Positions 17,576 through 26,923 of a stretch of 64,000 bases of DNA are shown piece after piece. The stretch is from assembly GCA_947258755.1 (NCBI GenBank), contig CAMYJO010000001.1, positions 62,001 to 126,000 of the forward strand. The letters run 5' to 3'. The stretch's first letter is position 1. Each line of letters starts with the position of its first letter. Under the pieces are notes generated by a model, which was not told where the DNA came from, searched no databases, and saw only the letters and a list, made by a program, of their open reading frames with translations. Position numbers and translations under genes: made by a program. This stretch comes from an uncultured Gammaproteobacteria bacterium. GTDB taxonomy: Bacteria; Pseudomonadota; Gammaproteobacteria; JAADHQ01.

Positions 17576-20089
17576 ATGAAGTTATTTCACAAGCTGTCCA
17601 ATAAACCCCAACACCTCGCATTTATCACTGCGATATTGACTCTCAGTGCATGTGGTGGCGGGGGTGGTGGCGGCACCGTCTCGAACAACATAGCGCCAAC
17701 GGCAGCCCCGCAAAGTTTGAGCACCAGTGAAGACACACCGACCCTGATCAACCTCGGCAGTGATGACGATGGCGACACCCTGACCTACGTGGCCACGGTA
17801 GCGCCCATGAATGGAACCTTGAGTGGCAGCGCACCTAACATTATTTATACCCCGGCACAGGATTATTCCGGCGCTGACAGCTTTACCTACCATTTGAATG
17901 ATGGCACCACGAACAGTACCGATGCCGTGGTCAACATCACTGTCACTGCAGTCAATGATCCACCGGCGGCGAGCGATGACAGCATCGACACCACGCTGGC
18001 CAAAACCCCGGTAACAGGCACTTTGACAGCCACCGATATTGAAAACAATGCTTTCTCATTCAAGATCCTTACCCAACCCAGCAAGGGAACGGTGGTGATT
18101 AACAATGCCGCCACCGGTGACTTTACCTATACACCAAATACACTTGGCGCAGACAGCTTTACCTTTAACGCGACTGATAATGCCAGTAGTGACCCACGCG
18201 CATCCAATGTCGCAACCATTACCGTGAATGCCCCTGCTGCGACTGCGGCACCGGCCACGCCTACGACTACAGTAGCCACTGCCGGTGACCAGCGAGTGAC
18301 TGTCAGCTGGGACGCAGTCGACTTTGCCGATAGCTACAATGTGTACTCATCGACCACCAGTGGAAACACCCTGACATCAACACCCGTTAATGTTACAGGT
18401 ACGAGTTATTATCATGACGTATCAGCGAATGGCACGACTTATTACTACAGAGTCGCCGCCGTCAATGCGGTAGGTGATGGAACTGCCGCTAGCGAGATTT
18501 CTGCCCTGCCGGTTGATATCGATATCACCACACAAGTATTGCCTGCAATAAGCAACACCGCCTTGCGCAACTGTATTGATGCCTTACCAGCGACACTGGT
18601 GCATGAGCTGACGATACTGAATTGTAACAGCAGGGGAATCACCGATATTACCGGCATCGGTGCATTGACCAGCCTAACCACCCTGAATCTGTTCACCAAT
18701 AACATCAGCGATATTACGCCGTTGACCACGCTGACCCGTGTAACTAAATTAGGCCTGGGCAGTAACTCGATCGGTGATATAAACGCATTGACCACAATGT
18801 CCGGCCTCAGTGACTTGCAGCTATACAACAACAATGTCACCGACCTTAACCCATTGAGTGGCCTGAGCAATCTGAATAACCTTGATCTAAGCATCAATGA
18901 AATCAGTGATGTCAATGCACTGACCGGCTTAACAAATTTGACTCAATTGAATTTGGGTAGAAACAATATCAGCAATGTTAGCCCACTGACGACACTGACA
19001 GACCTGACCAGGCTTGTCCTGATCAACAATGGCATTAGTGACATCAGCTCATTGAGCACGCTGACTAATCTGACAACACTGACCTTGAATAATAATAATA
19101 TCAATGACGCCAGTCCATTATCGACTCTGACCTCCTTGAATAAACTGGAATTGAATCAGAACAGCATCAGCAACATCGATCCGCTGAAAAATCTGTCTTC
19201 CCTGACCAGTTTGAGCCTGACTCGAAACAATCTCAGTGACCTGACTCCACTGTCAAGCTCAGGCTTGTCGGCGTTGACCAGTCTTAAACTGAACAGTAAT
19301 GCGATCAGCGATATTAGTGCACTGAGTGGCTTATCTACGTTCCTGACCAGCCTGGATTTGAGCATCAACGACATTACTGACATCGATGTACTGTCCACGC
19401 TCAACAGTCTGGATACGCTTATCCTGAACAACAATAGCATTATTGATACCAGCCCACTGGCCAGCTTAACTGACTTGCTCGTGCTCGAATTAGGCAGTAA
19501 CAATATCAGTGACATCAGCTCACTGAATCAACTGACCAAACTGACAACACTGATTCTTAACCGTAATAGCATCAGCGCCATATCCGCCCTTAGCGGTATG
19601 ACCAACCTGAGCTATCTGGAACTGGACAGAAACAGCGTTAGCAACCTCAGCCCCCTCTCAGGCCTCGGCAACCTAACTACTCTGGGACTGGGCAGGAACA
19701 ATGTCAGCGACCTGAGTCCACTCGGTGGATTGAGCGGCTTGAATAACCTGAACCTGTTCAACAACAGAATCATCAACGTCAACCCGCTGTCCGGATTGAC
19801 CGGCCTGACGACACTGGAACTGGATGGCAACAGCATATCGCGCGTGGATTCTTTGGCGTCGCTGACAAACCTGACCCGACTGTACCTGAATGACAACAAT
19901 ATCGGTGGTGCAGGTGTTGGTAATGTTGACAGCCTGGATGCGTTGACCAATGCCTCAACGATCAACCTGGTCGGCAATCTAAACATGTCTTGCGCTGAAT
20001 TGGGCGCGTTGATTAGCGCATTAAACGGTAGTGCGAATGTCGTCAATCCTGGAACGGCCGTCGACGGGAGCAATTGCTCAGCCCCGTAA
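17576..20089 (+). CDS. Internalin-like lipoprotein with cadherin/Ig, FN3 and LRR domains
   Basis: This 837-residue predicted lipoprotein starts at ATG 17576 with AGAGGA seven bases upstream. The lipobox LSAC puts the acylated Cys at residue 26, followed by a Gly run. Two cadherin-like/VCBS modules follow (about 40-130, with SEDTPTLINLGSDDDGDTLT, and 130-218), then an FN3 domain (about 228-312). After these come about 20 leucine-rich repeats of 22 residues (about 355-803) of the internalin type, LxxLxLxxNxISDIxPLxxL. A short Cys-containing cap closes the protein. Surface adhesion or protein binding is inferred. It stands alone with its own terminator. Confidence 0.85.
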   Translation: MKLFHKLSNKPQHLAFITAILTLSACGGGGGGGTVSNNIAPTAAPQSLSTSEDTPTLINLGSDDDGDTLTYVATVAPMNGTLSGSAPNIIYTPAQDYSGADSFTYHLNDGTTNSTDAVVNITVTAVNDPPAASDDSIDTTLAKTPVTGTLTATDIENNAFSFKILTQPSKGTVVINNAATGDFTYTPNTLGADSFTFNATDNASSDPRASNVATITVNAPAATAAPATPTTTVATAGDQRVTVSWDAVDFADSYNVYSSTTSGNTLTSTPVNVTGTSYYHDVSANGTTYYYRVAAVNAVGDGTAASEISALPVDIDITTQVLPAISNTALRNCIDALPATLVHELTILNCNSRGITDITGIGALTSLTTLNLFTNNISDITPLTTLTRVTKLGLGSNSIGDINALTTMSGLSDLQLYNNNVTDLNPLSGLSNLNNLDLSINEISDVNALTGLTNLTQLNLGRNNISNVSPLTTLTDLTRLVLINNGISDISSLSTLTNLTTLTLNNNNINDASPLSTLTSLNKLELNQNSISNIDPLKNLSSLTSLSLTRNNLSDLTPLSSSGLSALTSLKLNSNAISDISALSGLSTFLTSLDLSINDITDIDVLSTLNSLDTLILNNNSIIDTSPLASLTDLLVLELGSNNISDISSLNQLTKLTTLILNRNSISAISALSGMTNLSYLELDRNSVSNLSPLSGLGNLTTLGLGRNNVSDLSPLGGLSGLNNLNLFNNRIINVNPLSGLTGLTTLELDGNSISRVDSLASLTNLTRLYLNDNNIGGAGVGNVDSLDALTNASTINLVGNLNMSCAELGALISALNGSANVVNPGTAVDGSNCSAP
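18640..19985 (+). repeat. In-gene array of about 20 LRR-coding units
   Basis: The DNA repeats with a 66-base period, each unit coding one 22-residue leucine-rich repeat ending N-x-I-S-D-I. Two units near 19255 and 19330 are one residue or so longer. Such arrays can change copy number by slippage or recombination. Confidence 0.85.
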
Positions 20090-20115
20090 ATATTTTTTAC
20101 TAGATGTGACATGAT

Positions 20116-20145
20116 AACGAGGCCCTTAGTGGGCCTCGTTTTTTT
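20116..20145 (+). terminator. Rho-independent terminator of the LRR lipoprotein gene
   Basis: AACGAGGCCC (20116-20125), a 5-base loop and GGGCCTCGTT (20131-20140) form a perfect 10-bp stem followed by a T run to 20145. It lies 27 bases past the stop. The convergent bioD ends just beyond, but its side has no T-run. Confidence 0.93.
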
Positions 20146-20178
20146 ATGCCTATAAGTACAAACGCGAAACTGCCCTGC

Positions 20179-20844
20179 TCACCAGGAATCCAGAAAAGTG
20201 CTAACATGCTCGACAGTAACTGCCTCTGCATAGGGGATTGTGGCCAGTAGGGGAACGTCCAAATAACGCCGAATAGTACTGATATTTTCATCGAACCGCG
20301 GCATCCCGTCTTCTATCTGATTCGCGACCCAGCCAACACAACTCAAGCCGGAATCAAGAATGGCCTGATAACTCAGCAAGGCATGATTGATACAACCCAG
20401 ACGCATACCGACCACCAGAACAACAGGTAAATCCAGATAGATCGCCAGATCAGCGACGGTCTGCGTGGCATTTAAAGGCACCATCCAGCCACCCACACCT
20501 TCAACCAGGGTGCAATCACTTTGCGCCGCTATGCGTAGAAAGTTGCGTCGAATCAATTCAAAATCGATGGTCTCACCTTGTTCCTCTGCCAACAAATGCG
20601 GAGCAACGGCATCGTGATAGGCATAGGGATTGACCGTGGCGTAGTCCAGCTCAAGACTGCTGTGACGAATCAACATTTCCGCATCCTCATTACGCAAGCC
20701 CTCAGGCGTTTGCCGGCAGCCGGAAGCGACCGGCTTCATGCCTTGCACGCGCAGGCCTTGCTGTCTCAGCTTCGATAACATCGCACAAGTCACCAGGGTT
20801 TTGCCAACGCCGGTATCTGTGCCTGTGATAAATAAGTTTTGCAT
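20179..20844 (-). CDS. bioD: Dethiobiotin synthetase
   Basis: This 221-residue ATP-dependent carboxylase closes the ureido ring to make dethiobiotin. The P-loop GTDTGVGKTLVTCAML is at residues 7-22, with MKPVASGC (Lys36 region), VEGVGGWMVPL and the LGCINHALLSYQAI segment. Length is normal. It is the last biotin gene, separated from bioC by a 277-base spacer filled with repeats, unlike the tight overlaps of the other bio genes. Confidence 0.96.
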   Translation of the reverse strand: MQNLFITGTDTGVGKTLVTCAMLSKLRQQGLRVQGMKPVASGCRQTPEGLRNEDAEMLIRHSSLELDYATVNPYAYHDAVAPHLLAEEQGETIDFELIRRNFLRIAAQSDCTLVEGVGGWMVPLNATQTVADLAIYLDLPVVLVVGMRLGCINHALLSYQAILDSGLSCVGWVANQIEDGMPRFDENISTIRRYLDVPLLATIPYAEAVTVEHVSTFLDSW

Positions 20845-20848
20845 AAAT

Positions 20849-20925
20849 TCTGGTTAAAGATAAAAGATACAAGTTAAAGTCAGGGTAAAGGTACAAGATT
20901 AAAAATTAAATATTAAAGTTAACAT
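20849..20925. repeat. Heptamer tract upstream of bioD
   Basis: Variants of a 7-base unit (GATACAAG/GTTAAAGATA-like on the plus strand) run for about 75 bases in the bioC-bioD spacer. The units match those between ccoH and ccoI. No inverted partner was found here. Confidence 0.6.
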
Positions 20926-20976
20926 CAAAACAGATTAATCACTTTCATTAAAACAGACCTGGCGAGTTCATTTAAT

Positions 20977-21040
20977 TCGCGGTCAAGGACCGCTCCCACG
21001 CTTGTAACTCTTATTGTAGGAGCGGCCATTGGCCGCGATC
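20977..21040. repeat. Inverted pair of REP palindromes
   Basis: 20977-20999 holds an inverted, and 21016-21040 a direct, copy of a REP-type element that reads GTAGGAGCGGCC followed by NTTGGCCGCGAT. Each copy folds on itself (GCGGCC/GGCCGC), and the two can pair with each other. The same element recurs at 47073, 47628 and 47753. Confidence 0.8.
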
Positions 21041-21086
21041 TTCGAAGGCCACATTGCAAATAAAAATAAACTCTGCCATAGATTTT

Positions 21087-21120
21087 CCCTCGCCACTAGC
21101 CACTAGCTACTCACCACTGC
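21087..21120. repeat. ACTAGC/CTACTC degenerate repeat
   Basis: A run of imperfect 7-base units (CGCCACTAG, CCACTAG, CTACTCA) touches the bioC stop. Similar runs lie next to REP copies at 47156, 47659 and 47717. Confidence 0.6.
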
Positions 21121-21121
21121 C

Positions 21122-21985
21122 CTACAAGACCGGGATATCTATCTGCGGCTGCCTACTCTCATGACGACCCTGTCCCTTCCAAGCATGCCCGTAAACAACC
21201 TCGTAACTGGCCGGTAGACTGCCATCAACTCGCAGGGACTCATAGGCCTGCACCATGGCCTGGTAGGCCTGCTTGCCGGTCAGACCGCGCGCGCGTTGCT
21301 GTAAGGCATTGGTAGCACCGATATCTTTCAGGTCCTTGAGCAGTGATGGCACATTCGTATAAGTCAATGCGAAATGCTCAACATCCATTACCGGTTCAGC
21401 CATACCGGCTGCCAGCAAGGCATCACCAACATCATGCATATCCAGGAAGGAGCTGACATGCCCTTGTTGATCAACACTGGCCCAGCTTTGCCGTAACTCC
21501 TGCAAAGTATCGGGACCGAAGGTGGTAAACATCAATAAGCCACCCGGCTTGAGCACACGATTGAATTCGGCAAAGGTCTGACGCAGATCATTGCACCACT
21601 GGATCGTCAAGCCGGACACCAGCAAATCAACGCTTGCCGTTGCCAGTGGCAATTGTTCTGCATCACCGCAGATCATTCTTTTTTTACTAAAAGGTTTACG
21701 ATACCAAGGTATTTTTTTAAGCCCCTGTAACAACATATTGACCGACAAGTCCATTTCAACAATGCACGCCTTTTTATATCTCGCCGCCAAGCCTTGCGCG
21801 ATGTAGCCGGTGCCGGCACCAACATCCAGCACCATTCCAGGCTCTATCAACACATAATCCAGCCTGTCCAGCAAACGCCCCGCCACTTCACGTTGCAATA
21901 CTGCGGCCTGGTCATAACGCTCAGCAGCACGATCAAAGTTTTGCCGTATATGCTGCTTATTAAATAAAGCCTGTGATTTATCCAT
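21122..21985 (-). CDS. bioC: Malonyl-ACP O-methyltransferase BioC
   Basis: This 287-residue SAM-dependent methyltransferase masks the malonyl carboxyl so that fatty acid synthase can build pimeloyl-ACP methyl ester. It starts [20 protein letters not shown]. Motif I is VLDVGAGTGYIAQGLA, followed by DLSVNMLLQ and VSGLTIQWCNDLRQTF, as in BioC. I chose ATG 21985, which fits the family N-terminus and overlaps bioH by 8 bases. A longer upstream reading would overlap bioH further and lacks homology. Confidence 0.95.
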   Translation of the reverse strand: MDKSQALFNKQHIRQNFDRAAERYDQAAVLQREVAGRLLDRLDYVLIEPGMVLDVGAGTGYIAQGLAARYKKACIVEMDLSVNMLLQGLKKIPWYRKPFSKKRMICGDAEQLPLATASVDLLVSGLTIQWCNDLRQTFAEFNRVLKPGGLLMFTTFGPDTLQELRQSWASVDQQGHVSSFLDMHDVGDALLAAGMAEPVMDVEHFALTYTNVPSLLKDLKDIGATNALQQRARGLTGKQAYQAMVQAYESLRVDGSLPASYEVVYGHAWKGQGRHESRQPQIDIPVL

Positions 21986-22796
21986 TGACTGCCTTACCTG
22001 CCTGGGTACTAATAAAATGCAAACACCGTTCTGCTGTTCGCTGAGGATGCGACAGGAACGGCGCATGACCGGCTCCCTTGATGGTTTCAATTTGCGCGCG
22101 ACAGGAAAGGGTCTGATAAAATGCACTAACCGACACCGGCACCAGTTGATCCCGCTCACCCAACACTACCAGGCTCGGACATTCATTCGCCTGCAACTCT
22201 GCACGCAGATCGGCATGCATTAATATATCCAGACCCTGCATGAGCGTATCGATATCCGGTTCTCCCGCCGCAAACAACTGTTCGCGCAACTGCTTTAACG
22301 ATGCCTTACCGTCGTCACTACCCAAAGTCTGCAGTGCAATAAACTGCCTCAGGGTCTTTTCGTAGTTTTGCTGCAAGTCGACAGCGAAAGTAGAAAAAAT
22401 ATTTGCTTCAATGCCATGCCGCCAATCATCCTTAGCTACAAAACAGGGGTTGGCTGCCATCAGGATCATCGATTTAACCTGTGCGGGCGCCTTGGCCGCC
22501 AGACGCATAAGCACACTCGCACCCAATGACCATCCAACCCAGTGACAGGCGCCTGTCACCTGCGCCAGGATTTGCTCACTGACCGCACTTAGTGTTAACG
22601 GGCACGCCGCCGGACTGTAACCATGGCCGGGTAGATCGATGCATACCACACGGTAATGCCCTGCCAGGGTCGTCACCAACTCAGCCCAAATTCCAGAATG
22701 CATGCCCCAGCCATGCAGCAGGACGACCGTATCACCTTGACCCTGAATATCCATATGTAATACGTCCGCGTCCGTTTTCATCGGCATCCTGCTCAC
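21978..22796 (-). CDS. bioH: Pimeloyl-ACP methyl ester carboxylesterase BioH
   Basis: This 272-residue alpha/beta hydrolase removes the methyl mask from pimeloyl-ACP methyl ester. It has [14 protein letters not shown] (oxyanion loop), the nucleophile elbow GWSLGAS (Ser at about 95), Asp in LGERDQLVP and His in [11 protein letters not shown]. The start overlaps the bioF stop (ATGA). Position in the operon supports BioH over other esterases. Confidence 0.95.
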   Translation of the reverse strand: MSRMPMKTDADVLHMDIQGQGDTVVLLHGWGMHSGIWAELVTTLAGHYRVVCIDLPGHGYSPAACPLTLSAVSEQILAQVTGACHWVGWSLGASVLMRLAAKAPAQVKSMILMAANPCFVAKDDWRHGIEANIFSTFAVDLQQNYEKTLRQFIALQTLGSDDGKASLKQLREQLFAAGEPDIDTLMQGLDILMHADLRAELQANECPSLVVLGERDQLVPVSVSAFYQTLSCRAQIETIKGAGHAPFLSHPQRTAERCLHFISTQAGKAVNG

Positions 22797-23941
22797 ACGA
22801 TTGCGTCCAGTACGTCCAACAATTGTTCGACATGCCTGGGTTCATGGTCTGCATTAAAACTGATCCTCAGGCGCGCGCTGCCCTCCGGCACAGTCGGCGG
22901 ACGTATGGCCGGTATATAGATGCCCTTAGCTAACAATGCCTCGCTACAATTTAGCGCGCGCTGACTGTCACCGATCATCAGTGGCTGAATCGGTGTGGGT
23001 GACGGCATCAATTCAAGGCCAAGTGCTGCGGCGCCCTGTCTGAACTGGGCAATCAACTCCTGCAATTTCTCCCGCCGCCAGGATTCCTGTTTCAATAACT
23101 GCAGACTGACAAGTGTCGCCGCGGCCACTGCCGGTGGTGGTGCGGTCGTATAGATATAACTGCGTGCCTGATTGATCAAGGTCTCAATCAAGTCTTCACT
23201 ACCGGCGATGAATGCACCAAAGGTACCCAGGGCCTTGCCCAGGGTCCCCATCAGGATAGGCACATCGTCCATGTTCAAACCGAAATGCTCAAGCGTGCCG
23301 CGGCCGTGCTGGCCGAGCACGCCAATACCATGCGCATCATCGACCATCAGACTTGCCTCTTCCTGCTTACAAACCTGTGCCAGCTCATTCAGCGGTGCCA
23401 GATCACCGTCCATACTGAATACACCATCGGTGGCGACCAGTCGCGTACCAGGCTTACTTGCTTGCAGCTTTTGCTGAAGATTGTCTGCATGCGCATGGGC
23501 ATAACGACTGAGGCGCGCGCCACTGAGCAGGCCAGCATCGATCAAGGAGGCATGATTGAGGCGGTCCTCAAAGACATGGTCACCGCGTTGCAGAAGTGCT
23601 GACATCACACCGAGGTTGGCCATATAACCGGTGGAAAACAACAACGCACGCGGCCGCCCGCTAAACTCCGCCAATGCTTCTTCAAGGGCATGATGTGCCC
23701 GGCTATGACCATTGATCAAATGCGCCGCACCGCTACCGGCACCGTACTGTTCCGCGCCCTGCTGCAAGGCCTTGATGACTTTCGGGTGGTGGGACAGACC
23801 CAGGTAATCATTGCTACAAAATGCCAGGCAAGTCTTGCCGTCAAGCACCACCTCGGCCCCTTGCATGCCGTCTTGTACCTTTCTACTTCGATACAGACCA
23901 GCTTGCCTGCGCTGCTGCAATTGCTTGCCAAGCTCACGCAT
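22793..23941 (-). CDS. bioF: 8-amino-7-oxononanoate synthase BioF
   Basis: This 382-residue PLP enzyme condenses pimeloyl-ACP with alanine. It starts [20 protein letters not shown]. Motifs include [35 protein letters not shown] and the PLP Lys in [12 protein letters not shown] (about 235-245). ATG 23941 is preferred because AGG lies 8 bases upstream. An ATG two codons earlier (23947) sits too close to that site. bioH follows by overlap. Confidence 0.96.
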   Translation of the reverse strand: MRELGKQLQQRRQAGLYRSRKVQDGMQGAEVVLDGKTCLAFCSNDYLGLSHHPKVIKALQQGAEQYGAGSGAAHLINGHSRAHHALEEALAEFSGRPRALLFSTGYMANLGVMSALLQRGDHVFEDRLNHASLIDAGLLSGARLSRYAHAHADNLQQKLQASKPGTRLVATDGVFSMDGDLAPLNELAQVCKQEEASLMVDDAHGIGVLGQHGRGTLEHFGLNMDDVPILMGTLGKALGTFGAFIAGSEDLIETLINQARSYIYTTAPPPAVAAATLVSLQLLKQESWRREKLQELIAQFRQGAAALGLELMPSPTPIQPLMIGDSQRALNCSEALLAKGIYIPAIRPPTVPEGSARLRISFNADHEPRHVEQLLDVLDAIV

Positions 23942-23956
23942 TACCATGGCCTGACA

Positions 23957-24904
23957 TTATTGTAAGGTATGAATACCCAGGCGCTCGAACAATCGGCGAT
24001 CATGATCGGCATCGGGGTTATCGGTAGTCAACAGACGCTCGCCATAGAAAATAGAATTGGCCCCGGCGAGAAAACACAATGCCTGCAGCTCATCATTCAT
24101 GTCGGTGCGTCCAGCAGACAGGCGCACCATAGACTGCGGCATCAGAATGCGGGCAACGGCTATCGTCCGTACGAATTCCAGCGGGTCGAGGTCTTCAACA
24201 TCAGACAACGGCGTGCCTTCCACTTTGACCAGCATATTGACCGGCACACTCTCCGGATGCATTGACAGGTTTGCCAGCTGTTGCAACAGCGAGGCACGGT
24301 CCGCGCGTGATTCACCCATGCCAACGATGCCACCGCTGCATACATTCATGCCGGCCTGTCGCACACGCTCGAGCGTGTCCAGACGGTCCTGATAGGTACG
24401 CGTACTGATAACCTCGCCATAGTATTCGGGCGAGGTATCCAGGTTGTGATTATAGTAATCGAGACCGGCCTGCTGTAGACGTTGCACTTGATCATCATCG
24501 AGCATGCCGAGGGTCATACAGGTTTCCATGCCCAGTTTGCGCACTTCATCAACCATTTGCAAAACATGCACGAAGTCCTTTTCCTTCGGACTGCGCCAGG
24601 CCGCACCCATACAAAATCGACTGGCACCCTTACTCTTGGCAGCTTGCGCTTGTTGCACGACCTCGTCGATCGGCAGCAGGCGTTCTCGCTCCAGACCGGT
24701 CTTGTTACGTGCGCTTTGCGAACAGTAACCACAGTCTTCCGAGCAGCCTCCGGTCTTGATACTCAACAGCGTACTGACCTGTACCGCGTTGGCATCGAAA
24801 TGTTGTCGATGAATATTCTGTGCCTGGAACATCAGGTCACTAAAGGGAAGCTCCATCAAGGCCATGATTTCTTCATGGCCCCAGTCATATCTCAGATCAG
24901 TCAT
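23957..24904 (-). CDS. bioB: Biotin synthase BioB
   Basis: This 315-residue radical-SAM enzyme inserts sulfur into dethiobiotin. The radical-SAM motif [16 protein letters not shown] (CxxxCxxC) is at about 52-65. [24 protein letters not shown] and [11 protein letters not shown] follow, with the late Arg in RLSAGR that marks the 2Fe-2S site. Its start overlaps the end of the preceding membrane-protein gene by 8 bases, so the operon probably begins with that gene. Confidence 0.97.
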   Translation of the reverse strand: MTDLRYDWGHEEIMALMELPFSDLMFQAQNIHRQHFDANAVQVSTLLSIKTGGCSEDCGYCSQSARNKTGLERERLLPIDEVVQQAQAAKSKGASRFCMGAAWRSPKEKDFVHVLQMVDEVRKLGMETCMTLGMLDDDQVQRLQQAGLDYYNHNLDTSPEYYGEVISTRTYQDRLDTLERVRQAGMNVCSGGIVGMGESRADRASLLQQLANLSMHPESVPVNMLVKVEGTPLSDVEDLDPLEFVRTIAVARILMPQSMVRLSAGRTDMNDELQALCFLAGANSIFYGERLLTTDNPDADHDRRLFERLGIHTLQ

Positions 24905-25322
24905 GGTCTCTCGCTGCTATTTCTACGTCCATATCGCACCAGTCATCTCTGCGAATCCGCAATAGATCACGAATGGACAGTGGCACTATAATAAGAATAC
25001 TGAGCACCCAGATGCCCAGGTAATAATACAAACCGTTTTTGGGGATAAACATCGCTGCGGCCACGATCAGGCCAGTGACCCCGTAGATGCGATAGGCCGC
25101 CTGTTGAGTGTAGTGGCCAACCCGTTCATTCGGATGATGGCGGTTCATGGCATAAATGACCATCGACGCCGCCAGCCATAACAAGCCCAGCGGCAGTGGC
25201 ACCAACACCGCAATCATATTGCCGTAATTGAACAAAGAGGCCGCAAAACGACAGGATTTTGCCGACAAGGTCTGTGTTTGTGTGTTTGCCGCACTGGCTG
25301 GGTCTTCGGCAGTCTTTGTCAT
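24897..25322 (-). CDS. Small membrane protein of unknown function before bioB
   Basis: This 141-residue protein has three to four hydrophobic helices (about 30-62, 82-105 and 107-130) and charged ends. The middle segment [22 protein letters not shown] carries several His residues. I do not recognise the family. ATG 25322 is preferred. An upstream ATG at 25370 would lie inside the likely promoter. Its stop overlaps bioB, so it is probably co-transcribed with the biotin genes. A link with biotin or precursor transport is possible but not shown. Confidence 0.6.
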   Translation of the reverse strand: MTKTAEDPASAANTQTQTLSAKSCRFAASLFNYGNMIAVLVPLPLGLLWLAASMVIYAMNRHHPNERVGHYTQQAAYRIYGVTGLIVAAAMFIPKNGLYYYLGIWVLSILIIVPLSIRDLLRIRRDDWCDMDVEIAARDHD

Positions 25323-25353
25323 GATATTGCTCGCGACAGGGCCTATAATAGTA

Positions 25354-25396
25354 TGCTTGGATGCGGGCATATTAACGTCAGCGCACTATATGTCAA
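25354..25396. promoter_or_regulatory. Divergent comF/bio promoter region
   Basis: On the plus strand a perfect TATAAT (25354-25359) would give a comF leader of about 47 bases, though its -35 is weak (TCGCGA). On the minus strand TTGACA (25396-25391), a 17-base spacer and AATATG (25373-25368) could start the bio operon. These opposed elements overlap in about 45 bases. No BirA-like operator was recognised. Confidence 0.4.
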
Positions 25397-25412
25397 CCAG
25401 AAAGGATGCACG

Positions 25413-26120
25413 ATGGTTTACAAGTGGCTAAATAATGTACAGAATTGGCTGTTACCGCACACCTGCGCACTCTGTGGCCAGCCCGGACAGGATAAGCTGT
25501 CACTGTGCATTGATTGTCATAATGATCTGATTTTCATCGATAATTACTGTAAACAATGCGCGATACCTCTGCCAGAAACGGCCACAGGTGAAATATGCGG
25601 CCAATGCTTGCGCCATCCACCGGCCTTTGACACCACTATCAGCCTGTTTGCTTACCAACCACCGATCAGCCGGCTATTACAGGCACTGAAATTCCACGAC
25701 AAACTCGGCCATGCACGCCTGTTGGGCACCCTGCTGGCGACAGCACTGAGTGATCGCATGGCACAACGACCAGATTGCATTCTGCCGGTACCGCTATCAC
25801 GCAAGCGCCTGCGTGAACGCGGCTTTAACCAATCACTGGAACTGGCCCGACCGCTCAGTCGCCGCCTTGATATCCCTATCATGGCCAACCTGTTAAAGCG
25901 TGTACGCCATACAGCGCCACAGATACAACTCAAGTATCAACAACGGCGCAGTAATATTCGTAATGCATTTGAATTGGGCACAGATCCGCTACCCGCGCAT
26001 ATAGCCATCATCGATGATGTCATGACCACGGGCTCGACCTGCAATGAGATGGCGCTTGTGTTGAAAGCAGCTGGGGTTGAACGCGTCGATATCTGGACGA
26101 TCGCGCGTGCCTTCAAGTAA
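25413..26120 (+). CDS. comF: ComF family phosphoribosyltransferase-like protein
   Basis: This 235-residue protein starts MVYKWLNNVQNWLLPHTCAL. It has an N-terminal zinc-ribbon type Cys set (CALC, CIDC, CKQC, CGQC) and a C-terminal PRTase fold with the PRPP loop IIDDVMTTGSTCNEM (about 205-219). ComF homologues aid uptake or processing of transforming DNA. The pair comF/bioB in divergent orientation is common in gammaproteobacteria. The start was chosen by AAAGGA about 10 bases upstream of ATG 25413. Confidence 0.92.
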   Translation: MVYKWLNNVQNWLLPHTCALCGQPGQDKLSLCIDCHNDLIFIDNYCKQCAIPLPETATGEICGQCLRHPPAFDTTISLFAYQPPISRLLQALKFHDKLGHARLLGTLLATALSDRMAQRPDCILPVPLSRKRLRERGFNQSLELARPLSRRLDIPIMANLLKRVRHTAPQIQLKYQQRRSNIRNAFELGTDPLPAHIAIIDDVMTTGSTCNEMALVLKAAGVERVDIWTIARAFK

Positions 26121-26144
26121 CACAAGTTTGCCCGGTACATCGTC

Positions 26145-26879
26145 TCAATCGACAAAGGGTCCATGCTGATGGATTGGCTCTGCATGCGGTTTACCGAAAC
26201 ACAACATGGCGACACAACCGTTTACTGATGTCACCGTTAACTCCCCACCATGCTCTGCAAACAACGCATCACCTGCCTGCAACGTCTGCCCCATCACTTC
26301 GCCCTGACCCTCAACCATATAAATGAAACCGCGAAAACCTTCATTCATCGCTTCGACATACTCAGCGCCTGCATCGAGTTGTAGGTGCTGGTAGCTTACC
26401 GGCGTTTTCAGCTCTAACGGCGAGTCGCCACCAATAATCGTGCGAATGCTTCCACCAGTGAATGCCGTCAAAGGAAAATCACCCTGCTCAACCTGTTGGT
26501 AGCCAGGCTCGCTACCCTTCAATGATCGCGGCAGATTAACCCACAACTGGATACCTTCATTGTCACCCTGGGTACCAGGCATTTCCGAATGCACAATGCC
26601 ACTACCTGCGGTAAATCGTTGTGCACCGCCGACGCCAACACGTGACTGATTGCCAAGATTGTCTTTGTGCTCCATGCTGCCGCTGAACATATAGGTAATA
26701 CCTTCAAAACCTCGATGCGGGTGATCGGGAAAGCCAGAGCCTGCTTTTACATTAAAATGATCCCACAACACAAACGGATCAAAATTCATATAAGAAGGAA
26801 TCGGAAACAGGCGTTTAACATCTACCGATGCCCCTTCACTGGTTTCCTCTGCCTTACGAATAAAATATGTATTTTTCAT
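26145..26879 (-). CDS. Pirin family protein
   Basis: This 244-residue bicupin starts MKNTYFIRKAEETSEGASVD at ATG 26879, with AAGGAGAG four bases upstream. Metal-binding motifs are intact: HPHRGFEGITY (His pair) and HSEMPG (His, Glu). Pirins of this type can act as quercetin dioxygenases or redox sensors. It is the last gene of a doxX, glutathionyl-hydroquinone reductase, pirin operon, which suggests a role in quinone or aromatic stress. Confidence 0.93.
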   Translation of the reverse strand: MKNTYFIRKAEETSEGASVDVKRLFPIPSYMNFDPFVLWDHFNVKAGSGFPDHPHRGFEGITYMFSGSMEHKDNLGNQSRVGVGGAQRFTAGSGIVHSEMPGTQGDNEGIQLWVNLPRSLKGSEPGYQQVEQGDFPLTAFTGGSIRTIIGGDSPLELKTPVSYQHLQLDAGAEYVEAMNEGFRGFIYMVEGQGEVMGQTLQAGDALFAEHGGELTVTSVNGCVAMLCFGKPHAEPIHQHGPFVD

Positions 26880-26923
26880 AGTCTCTCCTTCACATGCAAC
26901 AAGTGATACAGTTGATCGCACTG

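Noticed and set aside
24482-24991. Plus-strand open frame across bioB (169 codons)
   Set aside because: It overlaps the well-supported bioB gene antisense and has no domain.
25278-25412. Upstream start for ComF (45 more residues)
   Set aside because: The extension covers the promoter region and does not look like a ComF N-terminus.
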